Shown here in pieces: positions 9,404-17,971 of a stretch of DNA of 58,774 bases. A program made the position numbers and the translations under genes. Numbering within the stretch: position 1 is the stretch's first letter; every line of letters begins with the position of its first letter. Source of the stretch: CAYPIE01 sp964410665 (GTDB taxonomy: Bacteria > Planctomycetota > Planctomycetia > Gemmatales > Gemmataceae); the NCBI GenBank assembly GCA_964410665.1, contig CAYPIE010000031.1, positions 1 to 58,774 of the forward strand, in the 5' to 3' direction. The notes below the pieces were generated by a model, which ran no database searches, was not told where the DNA came from, and saw only the letters and a program-made list of their open reading frames with translations.

Positions 9404-11149
9404 ATGCCCGCTTCCAGGATGACCGGCGGCACGCCGACCTACGATCCTCTTAACCCATTAATTGTTCAGGGTGACCGTTCCATCCTAGTGGAAGTCGATA
9501 ACCCTCGCTATGTGGCAGCCCGGGATGCTCTGGCTCCGTTTGCCGAGCTGGAAAAAAGTCCCGAACACATCCATACTTATCGGATCACCAACCTGTCGTT
9601 GTGGAATGCCGCCGCGGCGGGTCACACGGCGGCGGACATTGTCGAGGTATTGGCCCAATACACCAAATTTCCACTTCCACCCAGTCTCCCGACCGATATT
9701 CATGAACTGGTGGGCCGTTACGGCCGGGTCCAATTACAACGCCTTGACGAGTCCACTTTACAGCTGGTCAGTGACGATGTCCCACTTTTGGAAGAATTAG
9801 CCCGGCAAAAAAAGCTGCAGCCCTACCTCGGCCAGCGACTTGACCCCCAGCGGTTTCAAGTCGATCCCGCTCATCGCGGCGTCCTCAAGCAAGCGCTCAT
9901 CGCCGTCGGCTACCCGGCCGAGGATCTGGCTGGCTATACCGCAGGCACCGATCTGCCCATGGAACTGCGGACGGTGGCTCGGACGGGGATGCCATTTCAG
10001 GTTCGTGATTACCAGCGTGATGCGGCTGCGGTGTTTCATGCCGGCGGCGATGTCCGCGGCGGTTCCGGTGTGATTGTGCTGCCCTGCGGCGCAGGCAAAA
10101 CCATTGTCGGCATCGCCACCATGGCCTTACTGCAAAAATCCACCCTGATCTTGACTACCGGGATCACCGCGGTCAAACAATGGCGACGCGAGATTCTCGA
10201 TAAAACCAATCTTCGCGAGGAGGATGTCGTCGAGTATACCGGGGAGACCAAGGAGATCGGTTCGGTCACCATTGCCACCTACCAGATTGTCACCTACCGC
10301 CCCGACAAGGATGAAGATTTCCCCCACTTCAAGCTGTTTCAGGAACGAGATTGGGGTCTGATTGTTTATGATGAGGTCCATCTCTTGCCTGCCCCGGTGT
10401 TTCGCGTCACCGCCGAAATCCAGGCGCGGCGTCGGCTTGGACTCACCGCGACCTTGATCCGTGAGGATGGCCGCGAAGGGGATGTCTTTACCCTGATCGG
10501 CCCGAAAAAATACGATGTGCCCTGGCGGGAGTTGGAGTCGCGCGGCTGGATCGCGACCGCCAATTGTAGTGAGATTCGGGTCGCGTTATCCGAGGAGCAG
10601 CGGATGGAATACGCTGTGGCGGAATGGCGAAACAAATACCGCATTGCCAGTGAAAACCCCGCCAAGGATGAGGTGGTGGCCCGACTGCTCGAACGCTACC
10701 AGAACAAACGCGTGCTGGTCATCGGCCAATATCTCAAGCAGCTGCGGCAATTGTCCAAACGCTTTGATTTACCTCTGATCACTGGGCAGACCAGTAACGA
10801 AGAGCGGGAACGGCTGTATCAGCAGTTTCGTAGTGGCCAGATCCGCCATCTACTCTTGTCCAAGGTGGGCAACTTCGCGATCGACTTGCCCGATGCGAAT
10901 GTCTTGATCCAAGTTTCCGGGACCTTCGGTTCGCGTCAGGAAGAGGCCCAACGGCTCGGACGTATCCTGCGGCCCAAGCCGAACCAGGAGCAAGCCCACT
11001 TTTTTACCCTGGTCACCCGAGACACCCGGGAACTCGACTTTTCCCACCACCGCCAGATGTTTTTGACCGAACAAGGCTACAGTTACGCGATCCTGGATGA
11101 ATCCCAGGTCCGGGTCGATGGTGAGCTCCCGGTGACCGCACAAGGCTAA
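9404..11149 (+). CDS. bacterial XPB (ERCC3-like) DNA repair helicase
   Basis: 581 residues, superfamily 2. Residues about 1-190 are the XPB N-terminal/damage-recognition region (DRSILVEVDNPRY, then NLSLWNAAAAG). Helicase domain 1 has Walker A LPCGAGKT, IVYDEVHLL (DEVH box) and GLTATLIREDGRE, which contains the XPB-specific R-E-D motif. Helicase domain 2 has VLVIGQYLKQL, TNEERERLYQQF and motif VI QRLGRILRPK. XPB unwinds DNA in eukaryotic TFIIH repair; in actinobacteria the orthologue sits beside a helicase-associated gene (Rv0861c/Rv0862c in Mycobacterium tuberculosis), the same arrangement as here. The 82-residue gene begins 3 bases after its stop. A candidate promoter lies upstream. Confidence 0.95.
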   Translation: MPASRMTGGTPTYDPLNPLIVQGDRSILVEVDNPRYVAARDALAPFAELEKSPEHIHTYRITNLSLWNAAAAGHTAADIVEVLAQYTKFPLPPSLPTDIHELVGRYGRVQLQRLDESTLQLVSDDVPLLEELARQKKLQPYLGQRLDPQRFQVDPAHRGVLKQALIAVGYPAEDLAGYTAGTDLPMELRTVARTGMPFQVRDYQRDAAAVFHAGGDVRGGSGVIVLPCGAGKTIVGIATMALLQKSTLILTTGITAVKQWRREILDKTNLREEDVVEYTGETKEIGSVTIATYQIVTYRPDKDEDFPHFKLFQERDWGLIVYDEVHLLPAPVFRVTAEIQARRRLGLTATLIREDGREGDVFTLIGPKKYDVPWRELESRGWIATANCSEIRVALSEEQRMEYAVAEWRNKYRIASENPAKDEVVARLLERYQNKRVLVIGQYLKQLRQLSKRFDLPLITGQTSNEERERLYQQFRSGQIRHLLLSKVGNFAIDLPDANVLIQVSGTFGSRQEEAQRLGRILRPKPNQEQAHFFTLVTRDTRELDFSHHRQMFLTEQGYSYAILDESQVRVDGELPVTAQG

Positions 11150-11152
11150 CCT

Positions 11153-11401
11153 ATGCAACCGAGCCGCAGCACCCGCCTCCCGGTCAAAATCCATCGTCGC
11201 GTCTGCCTGATCCGTTGCGTGGATGCCATCCTGACCGAGGAGCTGTTGGCCCGCAAGAAGCTGCTCCCGGAGATCGCCGGTCGGCTGAGCGATCGCGTCT
11301 TGCTGGTCCGCCCTGGGCGGGTCGAGGCGGTGGTCGAGGAGTTGCGACGGATGGGCCACACCCCCCAGGTCCTAGGCCGCACCCTTTCCCTCGCGGAGTG
11401 A
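11153..11401 (+). CDS. small conserved-looking protein between XPB and its partner
   Basis: 82 residues, not assigned to a named family. It starts 3 bases after the XPB stop and ends 3 bases before the next ATG, so it is certainly co-transcribed and its position argues that it is real. The protein is basic at the start, then mixed helix/strand. Its C-terminal half (VLLVRPGRVEAVVEELRRMG) looks like the last segment of the neighbouring 725-residue protein (ISLAENHLDELRLVLETLG). It may therefore be a free-standing copy of that terminal module that binds XPB; this is inference. Confidence 0.75.
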   Translation: MQPSRSTRLPVKIHRRVCLIRCVDAILTEELLARKKLLPEIAGRLSDRVLLVRPGRVEAVVEELRRMGHTPQVLGRTLSLAE

Positions 11402-11404
11402 GGC

Positions 11405-13582
11405 ATGTCCGCACCGGTTGCTGTCCCTTCATCCGACGCCGACGTCGCCGCCACCCAGCGCATCCGTGCGATCCTGTCCCGCTATGCCGAACCACTGTTC
11501 CGCGAGGTTGCTCACAAGTTGCTGAAGCCGCGGAACCGCTGGGCCAGTGACGAGCTGCTGGAACGTATTCTCCATCTGCTCAGCAACCCTCCCATGTTGG
11601 ACCGCCGGCTCCGCGAGCTGCCGGATACTCCCCGTCGCGTCCTGGCCTTAATGGCCCTGACCCGTCAAGCCTGTTGGCGGGTCGCGACCTTGGTCGAACT
11701 CTTGGCTACCCTGGGGCACCATGAAGGGGTCCAGCCGATCTTGCAGTTGCTAGAGATGGGGCTGTGCTATCCTCTGGAGCTTGAGGCTCCGGGACCGGAG
11801 GTAGACGATCTGGTGAGCCTGCTCGGTCAAGAGGGCATTTTGACCGCCCAGGTCTGGGTTCATCCCCGTGTACTGGCCCGCGCGGGCGGGGTGGCCTGGG
11901 ATCTGCCCGCGTTGGTCGCTGCCGAAGCAGCGCCGACAACGCATCCGCGTTCCGCCGATGGCCTGGACTGGCCACTACGCATGGCCGTAGTCTGGCAGCA
12001 GGTCCTGGCCATGCCCCTACGACGCACCCAGACCGACACCTTGTTCAAAAAAGACTGGCAGCGGCTCCAAGCCGATGAACTGCTCAATGCCCCGTTCGTC
12101 GAAGAACTGGTGCCGCTACCCGACAAAGGATTGCTGACCTTCGCACTGGCTCGTCAAATCGGCTTGCTCCAGCCACTCGAAGCCGAGCTGCACGCCGGCG
12201 CCATCCCCGCAAGCTGGGAACAAGGCCTTGTTCCCAGCTTGATCGAACTGTTCGCCAGCTTACCGAATCTGGATGACTGGGACCCACTCCGCGGCTCCCA
12301 GGCCGAACCCTACCAACCTGCCCTGCTTCCCGTCCTGGGCATCACCAGCTTATTGCTACTCAGCCAACTCCCTGCCGAGCACTGGACCACCGTCCCACTG
12401 CTCACCGACTGGTTGCGGCAACAGCATCCCAGCTGGACCTCGATCCTGCCCGAACTGGCTCAGGCCGAGGCCTGGTTGCAAGCCTTTTTCCTCGGCGTGG
12501 CTTTTCCGCTGCGCCTGGTCGAGGTTGTGCCCGAGACCTCGCCGCCGCTGATCCGTCTCAGTGATCTGGGCGAGCATCTACTCCGCGGTCAGCCGGAGCC
12601 AGCGCTGCAACAACCCTTCCCGCAGACGCTGTTGGTCCAGCCCAACGCCGAGCTGATTGTCTACCGTCAAGGCTTGACCCCTGGGCTGATCGGCAAGCTG
12701 GCCCACGTTGCCGCCTGGAAGTCCCTGAGTACCGCCTGCACCATGGAGTTGACCGCCGAGCAAGTCTATCTCGGGCTTGAGCGCGGCATGAATTTAGCAG
12801 CCATTCTGCAGGTCCTGCAACAACATGGCATGCGGCCGGTGCCCGAACCGGTGGCCGATCTCCTGGAAGGCTGGGCCACTAAACGGGAACGAATTACCGT
12901 TTATAGCGCCGCGACGCTGCTTGAGTTTGCCACCCCGGAGGATCTGGACGAGGCGGTGGGGCGGGGCTTGATTGAGGTGCGGGTGACCGACCGTATTGGC
13001 CTGGTCGCCGATGAAAGCCAAATCGACTACCGCCAGCTGCGTCAGGTTGGTAATCGCGATTACGAAGGCCGGCCACAGCAGTGCCTAAGTTTCGAGGCCG
13101 ATGGGGTGACCTTCAACGTGGATGCGACGCGTTCGGACTTGCTTCTGGAAACGGAATTGCGTCGCATGGCCGAACCGCTGGAGTCAAGTCCGACGCAACG
13201 TCGCTATCGACTCACCCCCGAGTCGCTGCACCAGGCCCGCTCCCTGGGCGTGAGTTTGACGGATCTAGAAACCTGGGTGCAGGACCGCGCTGGCGAAGCG
13301 CTGTCCCCAGCCGCCCGGCTAATCTACCCCCGGGACACGGTCACCGAGTGTAACGCCGAGCCCAAGCTGGTCGTGTTTTTGCCCAGTGAAGAAGTCACTG
13401 ATGGAATCCTGCAATGGCCCCGAACACGGGCCTGGATCGAAAGCCGGCTCGGCCCGACCACCATTAGCCTGGCCGAGAACCATCTCGACGAGCTACGCCT
13501 GGTACTCGAAACGCTTGGGATGGTCATTACCTGGGCCTCCGGTGCGGAGCTGTCGAGCCGTGACATGGATGCGCCGGAATAG
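11405..13582 (+). CDS. XPB-associated protein with helicase_C3 / XPB-Ssl2-like domain
   Basis: 725 residues. The signature region is in the C-terminal half (about 415-520): LLVQPNAELIVYRQGL, then AAWKSLSTACTMELTAEQVYLGLERG and VLQQHGMRPVPE, the pattern of the 'helicase conserved C-terminal / XPB-Ssl2-like N-terminal' family (PF13625) found next to bacterial XPB. There are no Walker motifs, so it is not itself a helicase. In TFIIH the equivalent fold (p52/Ssl2 interface) regulates XPB ATPase, so a partner role is likely. A perfect 32-base palindrome (12210-12241) lies within the reading frame at residues about 269-279 and adds SWEQGLVPSL. Confidence 0.85.
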   Translation: MSAPVAVPSSDADVAATQRIRAILSRYAEPLFREVAHKLLKPRNRWASDELLERILHLLSNPPMLDRRLRELPDTPRRVLALMALTRQACWRVATLVELLATLGHHEGVQPILQLLEMGLCYPLELEAPGPEVDDLVSLLGQEGILTAQVWVHPRVLARAGGVAWDLPALVAAEAAPTTHPRSADGLDWPLRMAVVWQQVLAMPLRRTQTDTLFKKDWQRLQADELLNAPFVEELVPLPDKGLLTFALARQIGLLQPLEAELHAGAIPASWEQGLVPSLIELFASLPNLDDWDPLRGSQAEPYQPALLPVLGITSLLLLSQLPAEHWTTVPLLTDWLRQQHPSWTSILPELAQAEAWLQAFFLGVAFPLRLVEVVPETSPPLIRLSDLGEHLLRGQPEPALQQPFPQTLLVQPNAELIVYRQGLTPGLIGKLAHVAAWKSLSTACTMELTAEQVYLGLERGMNLAAILQVLQQHGMRPVPEPVADLLEGWATKRERITVYSAATLLEFATPEDLDEAVGRGLIEVRVTDRIGLVADESQIDYRQLRQVGNRDYEGRPQQCLSFEADGVTFNVDATRSDLLLETELRRMAEPLESSPTQRRYRLTPESLHQARSLGVSLTDLETWVQDRAGEALSPAARLIYPRDTVTECNAEPKLVVFLPSEEVTDGILQWPRTRAWIESRLGPTTISLAENHLDELRLVLETLGMVITWASGAELSSRDMDAPE
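12210..12241. repeat. 32-base perfect palindrome inside a coding region
   Basis: Arms CAAGCTGGGAACAAG and CTTGTTCCCAGCTTG flank a GC centre, making a fully self-complementary 32-mer. It is translated in the 725-residue XPB-associated protein. Because of its symmetry it encodes SWEQGLVPSL on both strands. The flanking bases do not pair, so the element has sharp ends, like a short REP-type palindrome. Confidence 0.9.
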
Positions 13583-13809
13583 GCCTGCAAGCCAACGTCC
13601 TTTGCAACCCCTCCATCCCTCATCGCCCGACCCCCACCGATCTCACCACCGCTGTGAACCACACCCAGGCTGGGCCACTCCGCTTTCGAGCCGCTCTGGC
13701 CGGTGATGATAGGGACTGGTATGGTGTCAGAACGGCTACCGGACCGTCTATCACGGCCAACGTGCGGCCCGTTCCGGCGAGTGCCCCGTCCCTTCCACCT
13801 GGGAACTGC

Positions 13810-16104
13810 ATGATGGCATTGAGTCGGGAGACCATCGCACAACAGTACCTCGATTCACTTCCCTACCCGCCCTACCCGGTGCAGGAAGAGGCCATTCTTG
13901 CCTATTTCACCAATGACCAGGGCGTGTTGGTCTGCGCACCCACCGGCACCGGCAAAACCATGATCGCCCAAGCGGCCCTGTATGAGGCCCTGGCGACCAA
14001 CCGCATGGCCTACTACACCACCCCGCTCATTGCCCTGACTGAGCAAAAATTCCACGAGATGCAGGACGCCGTCGAACGCTGGGGCTTTCGACGCGAAGAC
14101 GTCGGCTTGGTGACCGGGAATCGCAAGGTGAACCCGCACGCTCGCCTGTTAATCGTCGTGGCCGAGATCCTGCTCAATCGCCTGCTCAACCCCGAGGAGT
14201 TTGACTGGAACCTGGTGTCGGCCGTGGTGATGGATGAATTTCACAGCTTCGCTGACCCCTCCCGGGGCATCGTCTGGGAATTGTCTCTGGCCATGCTGCC
14301 TACGCACATCCGCTTGATGCTGCTCTCCGCCACGGTCGGCAACGCCCAGGAGTTTCTCAGCTGGCTGGATCGCTGCCATCATCGCAAGGTCGAACTGGTG
14401 GAGGGGACCGAACGCAAGGTGCCGTTGACCTATCACTGGATCCCGAACCGCTTTCTCGGTGAATTACTCGAGGAAATGGTCGTCGGCGATGAGACGCAGC
14501 GGCGCACCCCTGCTTTGGTCTTCTGCTTTAACCGCGACGAATGCTGGGCCGTGGCCGAACAGCTCAAGGGCCTCAATCTAATCACTTCAGGAAGCAAGAA
14601 TGCCTTGATTGATGAAGTCGAAAAACACGACTGGTCTCAAGGCGCCGGCACCAAACTCAAACAAATTATTCGTCGTGGCGTCGGCGTGCACCATGCCGGG
14701 CTGTTGCCTCGGTATCGACGGGTGGTGGAAGACCTATTTGAAAAGAAGCTCTTGAGCGTGGCGGTCTGCACCGAGACCCTGGCTGCGGGCATCAACCTGC
14801 CGGCCCGCTCGGTGGTGGTGACCAGCTTGATGAAGGGTCCCTACGGCGAGGAGAAGCTGATCGACCCGAGCACCGCGCACCAGATTTTCGGCCGGGCTGG
14901 CCGACCGCAGTATGACACCGAGGGATTTGTCTATGTCATAGCGCACGAAGATGATGTACGCATCCTACGCTGGAAAGAAAAGTACGACCAGATCCCCGAA
15001 GACACCAAAGACCCGATGCTGATCAAAAAGAAAAAAGAACTGAAGCGCAAGAAACCCTCGCGCAACGAGAATCGCAACTACTGGAACGACACCCACTTTG
15101 AAAAGCTGAAAAACGCCCCACCCGGGAAGCTCTACAGCAAGGGTCCCCTGCCCTGGCGGCTCCTCGCCTACCTGCTCAAGAAATCGCCCGATGTCAATCT
15201 GATCCGCGGAGTGATTCGCAAACGACTGATGGACGGAGCTCGGGTTACCGCCGGCGAGAAAAACCTGGTCCGCATGTTGCGTGTGTTAGCCGACAGTGGC
15301 TACGTCAACTTGGACCCGCCGCCGCCGCCCCCACCCCCCGAAGAAAGCGTTGAGCCCCCGCCGCCTTATGAGATTGTCCACGCTTATCCCACCGAACAAC
15401 TCGATCGCCTGCTCGCCTTTCGCAGCGTCCATCCGCTGTACGGGGCTTTTCTGATCGATCAGCTCGGGATTGCCAACCAGAACGAACGTGTGCAAGCATT
15501 TGAGAGTGTTCTAGAACTACCCCGGCCGCTGTTGAAGTTCGTCCGGGTCCCTTGGGAGATGCCGCGCGGTCCGCTGGCCAGCGAGCGACTCGATCCGGAG
15601 TTGATCCAACGTGGCTTGGTGTCGCCGGAACTGTTGATGCAGCAGGCCGGCAACGAAGACGAGGACGAGGAGGAAGATCGCCGCCGCTCGCGTGGCCGCG
15701 ATCGCGATCGCTTCGAGGAGCGGCCGCCGCACCTGGCGGAGAAGCTGCGGTTGTACTTTGATGCCTTGCGACCCGATGTCACCGATGTCACTACACAAGC
15801 AGTCTGGTCGGCCGGCGAAGTCCTGGCACTCGGCAACTTCAATTTATATGTGCGCAATCACGATTTGATCAAACAGGAAGGCATCGTCTTCCGCCATCTG
15901 TTACGCTTTATTCTGCTCTTGAGTGAGTTTATGGAACTCTCGCCTCCGGAAATCTCCCTGGAGACGTGGCAAGCCGACCTCCATGAGCTCACCGAACGAC
16001 TGACCACCATCTGTCGGGCTGTCGACCCAACCAGTACCGAAAAGACCATCCAACTTGCCCATGCCGCGGATGCGGTCGAGGGTGAATCCTACAGCAAACG
16101 GTAG
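13810..16104 (+). CDS. Ski2/Hel308-like DEAD/DEAH-box helicase
   Basis: 764 residues from the ATG at 13810. The frame is open further upstream, but the extra ~50 residues are low-complexity and unlike the family. Helicase motifs in order: the Q-like YPPYPVQEEAI, Walker A APTGTGKT, TPLIALTEQK, VVMDEFHSF (DEFH), LLSATVGN, GVHHAGLLPRYR, TLAAGINLPARSVV and motif VI QIFGRAGRPQYD. These are Ski2-like superfamily 2 features (RNA or repair helicases). Unusual inserts are a Lys/Arg-rich stretch (about 450-480), a run of eight prolines near residue 510 and an acidic/Arg block (about 615-640). It follows the XPB-associated gene after 227 bases and precedes a rhomboid gene by 13. Confidence 0.92.
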   Translation: MMALSRETIAQQYLDSLPYPPYPVQEEAILAYFTNDQGVLVCAPTGTGKTMIAQAALYEALATNRMAYYTTPLIALTEQKFHEMQDAVERWGFRREDVGLVTGNRKVNPHARLLIVVAEILLNRLLNPEEFDWNLVSAVVMDEFHSFADPSRGIVWELSLAMLPTHIRLMLLSATVGNAQEFLSWLDRCHHRKVELVEGTERKVPLTYHWIPNRFLGELLEEMVVGDETQRRTPALVFCFNRDECWAVAEQLKGLNLITSGSKNALIDEVEKHDWSQGAGTKLKQIIRRGVGVHHAGLLPRYRRVVEDLFEKKLLSVAVCTETLAAGINLPARSVVVTSLMKGPYGEEKLIDPSTAHQIFGRAGRPQYDTEGFVYVIAHEDDVRILRWKEKYDQIPEDTKDPMLIKKKKELKRKKPSRNENRNYWNDTHFEKLKNAPPGKLYSKGPLPWRLLAYLLKKSPDVNLIRGVIRKRLMDGARVTAGEKNLVRMLRVLADSGYVNLDPPPPPPPPEESVEPPPPYEIVHAYPTEQLDRLLAFRSVHPLYGAFLIDQLGIANQNERVQAFESVLELPRPLLKFVRVPWEMPRGPLASERLDPELIQRGLVSPELLMQQAGNEDEDEEEDRRRSRGRDRDRFEERPPHLAEKLRLYFDALRPDVTDVTTQAVWSAGEVLALGNFNLYVRNHDLIKQEGIVFRHLLRFILLLSEFMELSPPEISLETWQADLHELTERLTTICRAVDPTSTEKTIQLAHAADAVEGESYSKR

Positions 16105-16117
16105 CGAAGGAACTCTC

Positions 16118-16900
16118 ATGTTCTTCCCACTGTATGACGACAACTCCGATCGCCAAATTACTCCCTGGGTCACCTACATCCTGGTGGCCCTCAACGTGTT
16201 TGTGTTTGTGGTGATCCAGCAGGGTGGGGCCAATCAAGACATTGTGCTCGAGTACGGCCAAGTCCCCGAAGAGATCATCACCGGTAGCGATGTGGCCGTG
16301 TCCTCGGTCACGGTCGAGGATCCGATCACCGGCGAGAAAGTCGAAACCGAAACCGGTCCCAAGCGAACACCGATCCCGGTCTATCTCACGCTGTTAACCT
16401 CGATGTTCCTGCATGGCAGCTGGTTGCATTTGTTTGGCAACATGCTGTTTTTGTGGATCTTTGGTGACAATGTGGAAGACAAGCTCGGCCATTTCCGGTA
16501 CACGATCTTTTACCTCTTGGCCGGGCTCGGTGGCTCGTTTGCTCATATTGGCCTCACGGTTTGGGCGGGGCAAAATACCTTGGTCCCATGCATCGGCGCC
16601 TCGGGCGCCATCTCGGGGGTGCTGGCGGCTTATGCCTTTTTGCATCCTAAGAAAAATGTGGTGGTCTTGATTGTCCGCTTCCTGACCACGATGCCCGCCT
16701 GGATTGTCATTGGTGTCTGGTTTGCCTTCCAGCTGATCAACAGTATTGTGGCCTTCCAACGCAGCGGTTCCGGCGGAGTGGCCTACGGCGCCCACGTCGG
16801 TGGCTTTGTCGCGGGCGTGGTGTTGTTGTTCCTGTTGATCCCGTACCAGCGATCCGGAGCGATTGAGCGTCCCAACTTCTTGACCCGCAAACGGCCTTGA
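16118..16900 (+). CDS. rhomboid family intramembrane serine protease
   Basis: 260 residues from the ATG at 16118, chosen because the protein then starts MFFPLYDDNS as in this bacterial rhomboid subgroup. TM1 (ITPWVTYILVALNVFVFVV) is followed by a hydrophilic loop of about 60 residues rich in Glu/Thr, then FLHGSWLHLFGNMLFLWIFG, the conserved H-x-x-x-N region. The catalytic Ser162 lies in GASGAISG and the catalytic His226 in AHVGG. It should cleave transmembrane segments of other membrane proteins in the inner membrane. It starts 13 bases after the helicase stop and the next gene starts 7 bases after it, so it is part of the cluster; a functional link to helicases is not evident. Confidence 0.94.
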   Translation: MFFPLYDDNSDRQITPWVTYILVALNVFVFVVIQQGGANQDIVLEYGQVPEEIITGSDVAVSSVTVEDPITGEKVETETGPKRTPIPVYLTLLTSMFLHGSWLHLFGNMLFLWIFGDNVEDKLGHFRYTIFYLLAGLGGSFAHIGLTVWAGQNTLVPCIGASGAISGVLAAYAFLHPKKNVVVLIVRFLTTMPAWIVIGVWFAFQLINSIVAFQRSGSGGVAYGAHVGGFVAGVVLLFLLIPYQRSGAIERPNFLTRKRP

Positions 16901-16907
16901 GGCAGCC

Positions 16908-17429
16908 ATGCTCGATGTCACCCGCTACAGCCCCGCCATCGCGGATTTGCTCCGCGACGATCGGCTCCCCGAACTCGGCCCCGGCAAGCCCAACACTGCA
17001 GTCCACGCCGGCTTACGCCAGCTGACCCTGGCCGCGGCCTTCCCCAAGCTCCAGGATCGCGACATGGCCCAGGCCTGCCTGGCTGGGCTATGGCTGTGGC
17101 ATGATTACCTGGACGAGTCACACACCCTCAGCCAGGACCTGCACACCGCCGAGGGCAGCTTCTGGCACGCCATCATGCACCGACGCGAGCCGGACGCCTG
17201 GAACAGCAAGTACTGGTTCCGGCGAGTGGGGCAGCATCCGGTGTTCGAGCGGCTGGTCACAGACGCCCTAGCGCTTGGCTATCGCTACCGCGACCCACCG
17301 ACGTTTGTGGACTTCGTCGAGCAGGTCCGCGGCTCCGGGTCGGCCGACGAGGAGCTGGCCAAGCGGGTCCAGCGGCTTGAATGGCAGTTGCTCTTCGACC
17401 ACTGCTACCAGCAAGCCACTGGTAGGTAG
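16908..17429 (+). CDS. uncharacterised cytosolic protein at the end of the helicase-rhomboid operon
   Basis: 173 residues, no recognised family. The composition is that of a soluble helical protein rich in Trp, His and Asp: GLWLWHDYLDESH, then EGSFWHAIMHRREPD and SKYWFRRVGQHPVF. The spaced His/Asp/Glu residues could bind a metal, but no standard motif is visible. The start 7 bases after the rhomboid stop points to translational coupling. It is the last gene of the run; a 542-base gene-poor stretch follows. Confidence 0.75.
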   Translation: MLDVTRYSPAIADLLRDDRLPELGPGKPNTAVHAGLRQLTLAAAFPKLQDRDMAQACLAGLWLWHDYLDESHTLSQDLHTAEGSFWHAIMHRREPDAWNSKYWFRRVGQHPVFERLVTDALALGYRYRDPPTFVDFVEQVRGSGSADEELAKRVQRLEWQLLFDHCYQQATGR

Positions 17430-17971
17430 CAGAACCGAACAAATCCCGTCAAAAACTCACGAACCTGGTCAAACTCCTGGCCCTGGCAGCATTGCTCTCC
17501 GTGGAGCAGTCGCCTGGGCGTTTCCCACGCCCGTCGCAGACTCCGGGTGTGCCACCTTACGCTTGAGTGATTGAAGGCTCCCTTCGAAGATCATCCAGAC
17601 AACTACCGAGACGACATGGTGACGTTACCCAGCCAGCGGCATCGTTGCCGGCACCTCGGACTTGGCCGTCAGCTCAACGAGCCAGGCGGGCGCGGTCAGA
17701 TCGACCGTCGCGTCAAGTTGGTTTGGGCGGAGCGTTCTATAGACGACTCCTGGGCAGCGCTGAAATGGCAGACAGGGATCCATATATGCTAGGAGGTGCC
17801 AAGAATGTGGGCAACTTGCCATGCTAAGACGTGCAAGGGGCTTTCTCCATCTCCAGGGCCAGCCCCAACAGGCCGGCAATGGATTGCCCTTGCCCCGAAG
17901 GTCGATGTGCGAAATAACCATGCAGAGACCCATAGGCAAAGGAACCTGGCACCATTCTGTGAACCATCCTC
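17430..17971. other. 542-base stretch without a convincing gene
   Basis: Short open frames on both strands overlap one another and look random. A 41-base dispersed repeat (17516-17556) lies near its left end. On the minus strand a fragment ending at 17625 (LDATVDLTAPAWLVELTAKS) has protein-like composition and might be the tail of a decayed gene, but nothing upstream supports it. Confidence 0.5.
17516..17556 (+). repeat. 41-base dispersed hairpin repeat, copy A
   Basis: It matches the reverse complement of 58666-58706 at 38 of 41 positions. It begins with a hairpin (GGGCGT / ACGCCC with loop TTCCC) and ends in GACTCCGGGTGTGCCACC. Both copies sit in non-coding DNA, 41 kb apart, in opposite orientation. 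Confidence 0.85.

Noticed and set aside
13654..13809. An upstream extension of the Ski2-like helicase frame.
   Set aside because: The extra residues are not helicase-like, and the start at 13810 gives the family-like N-terminus.
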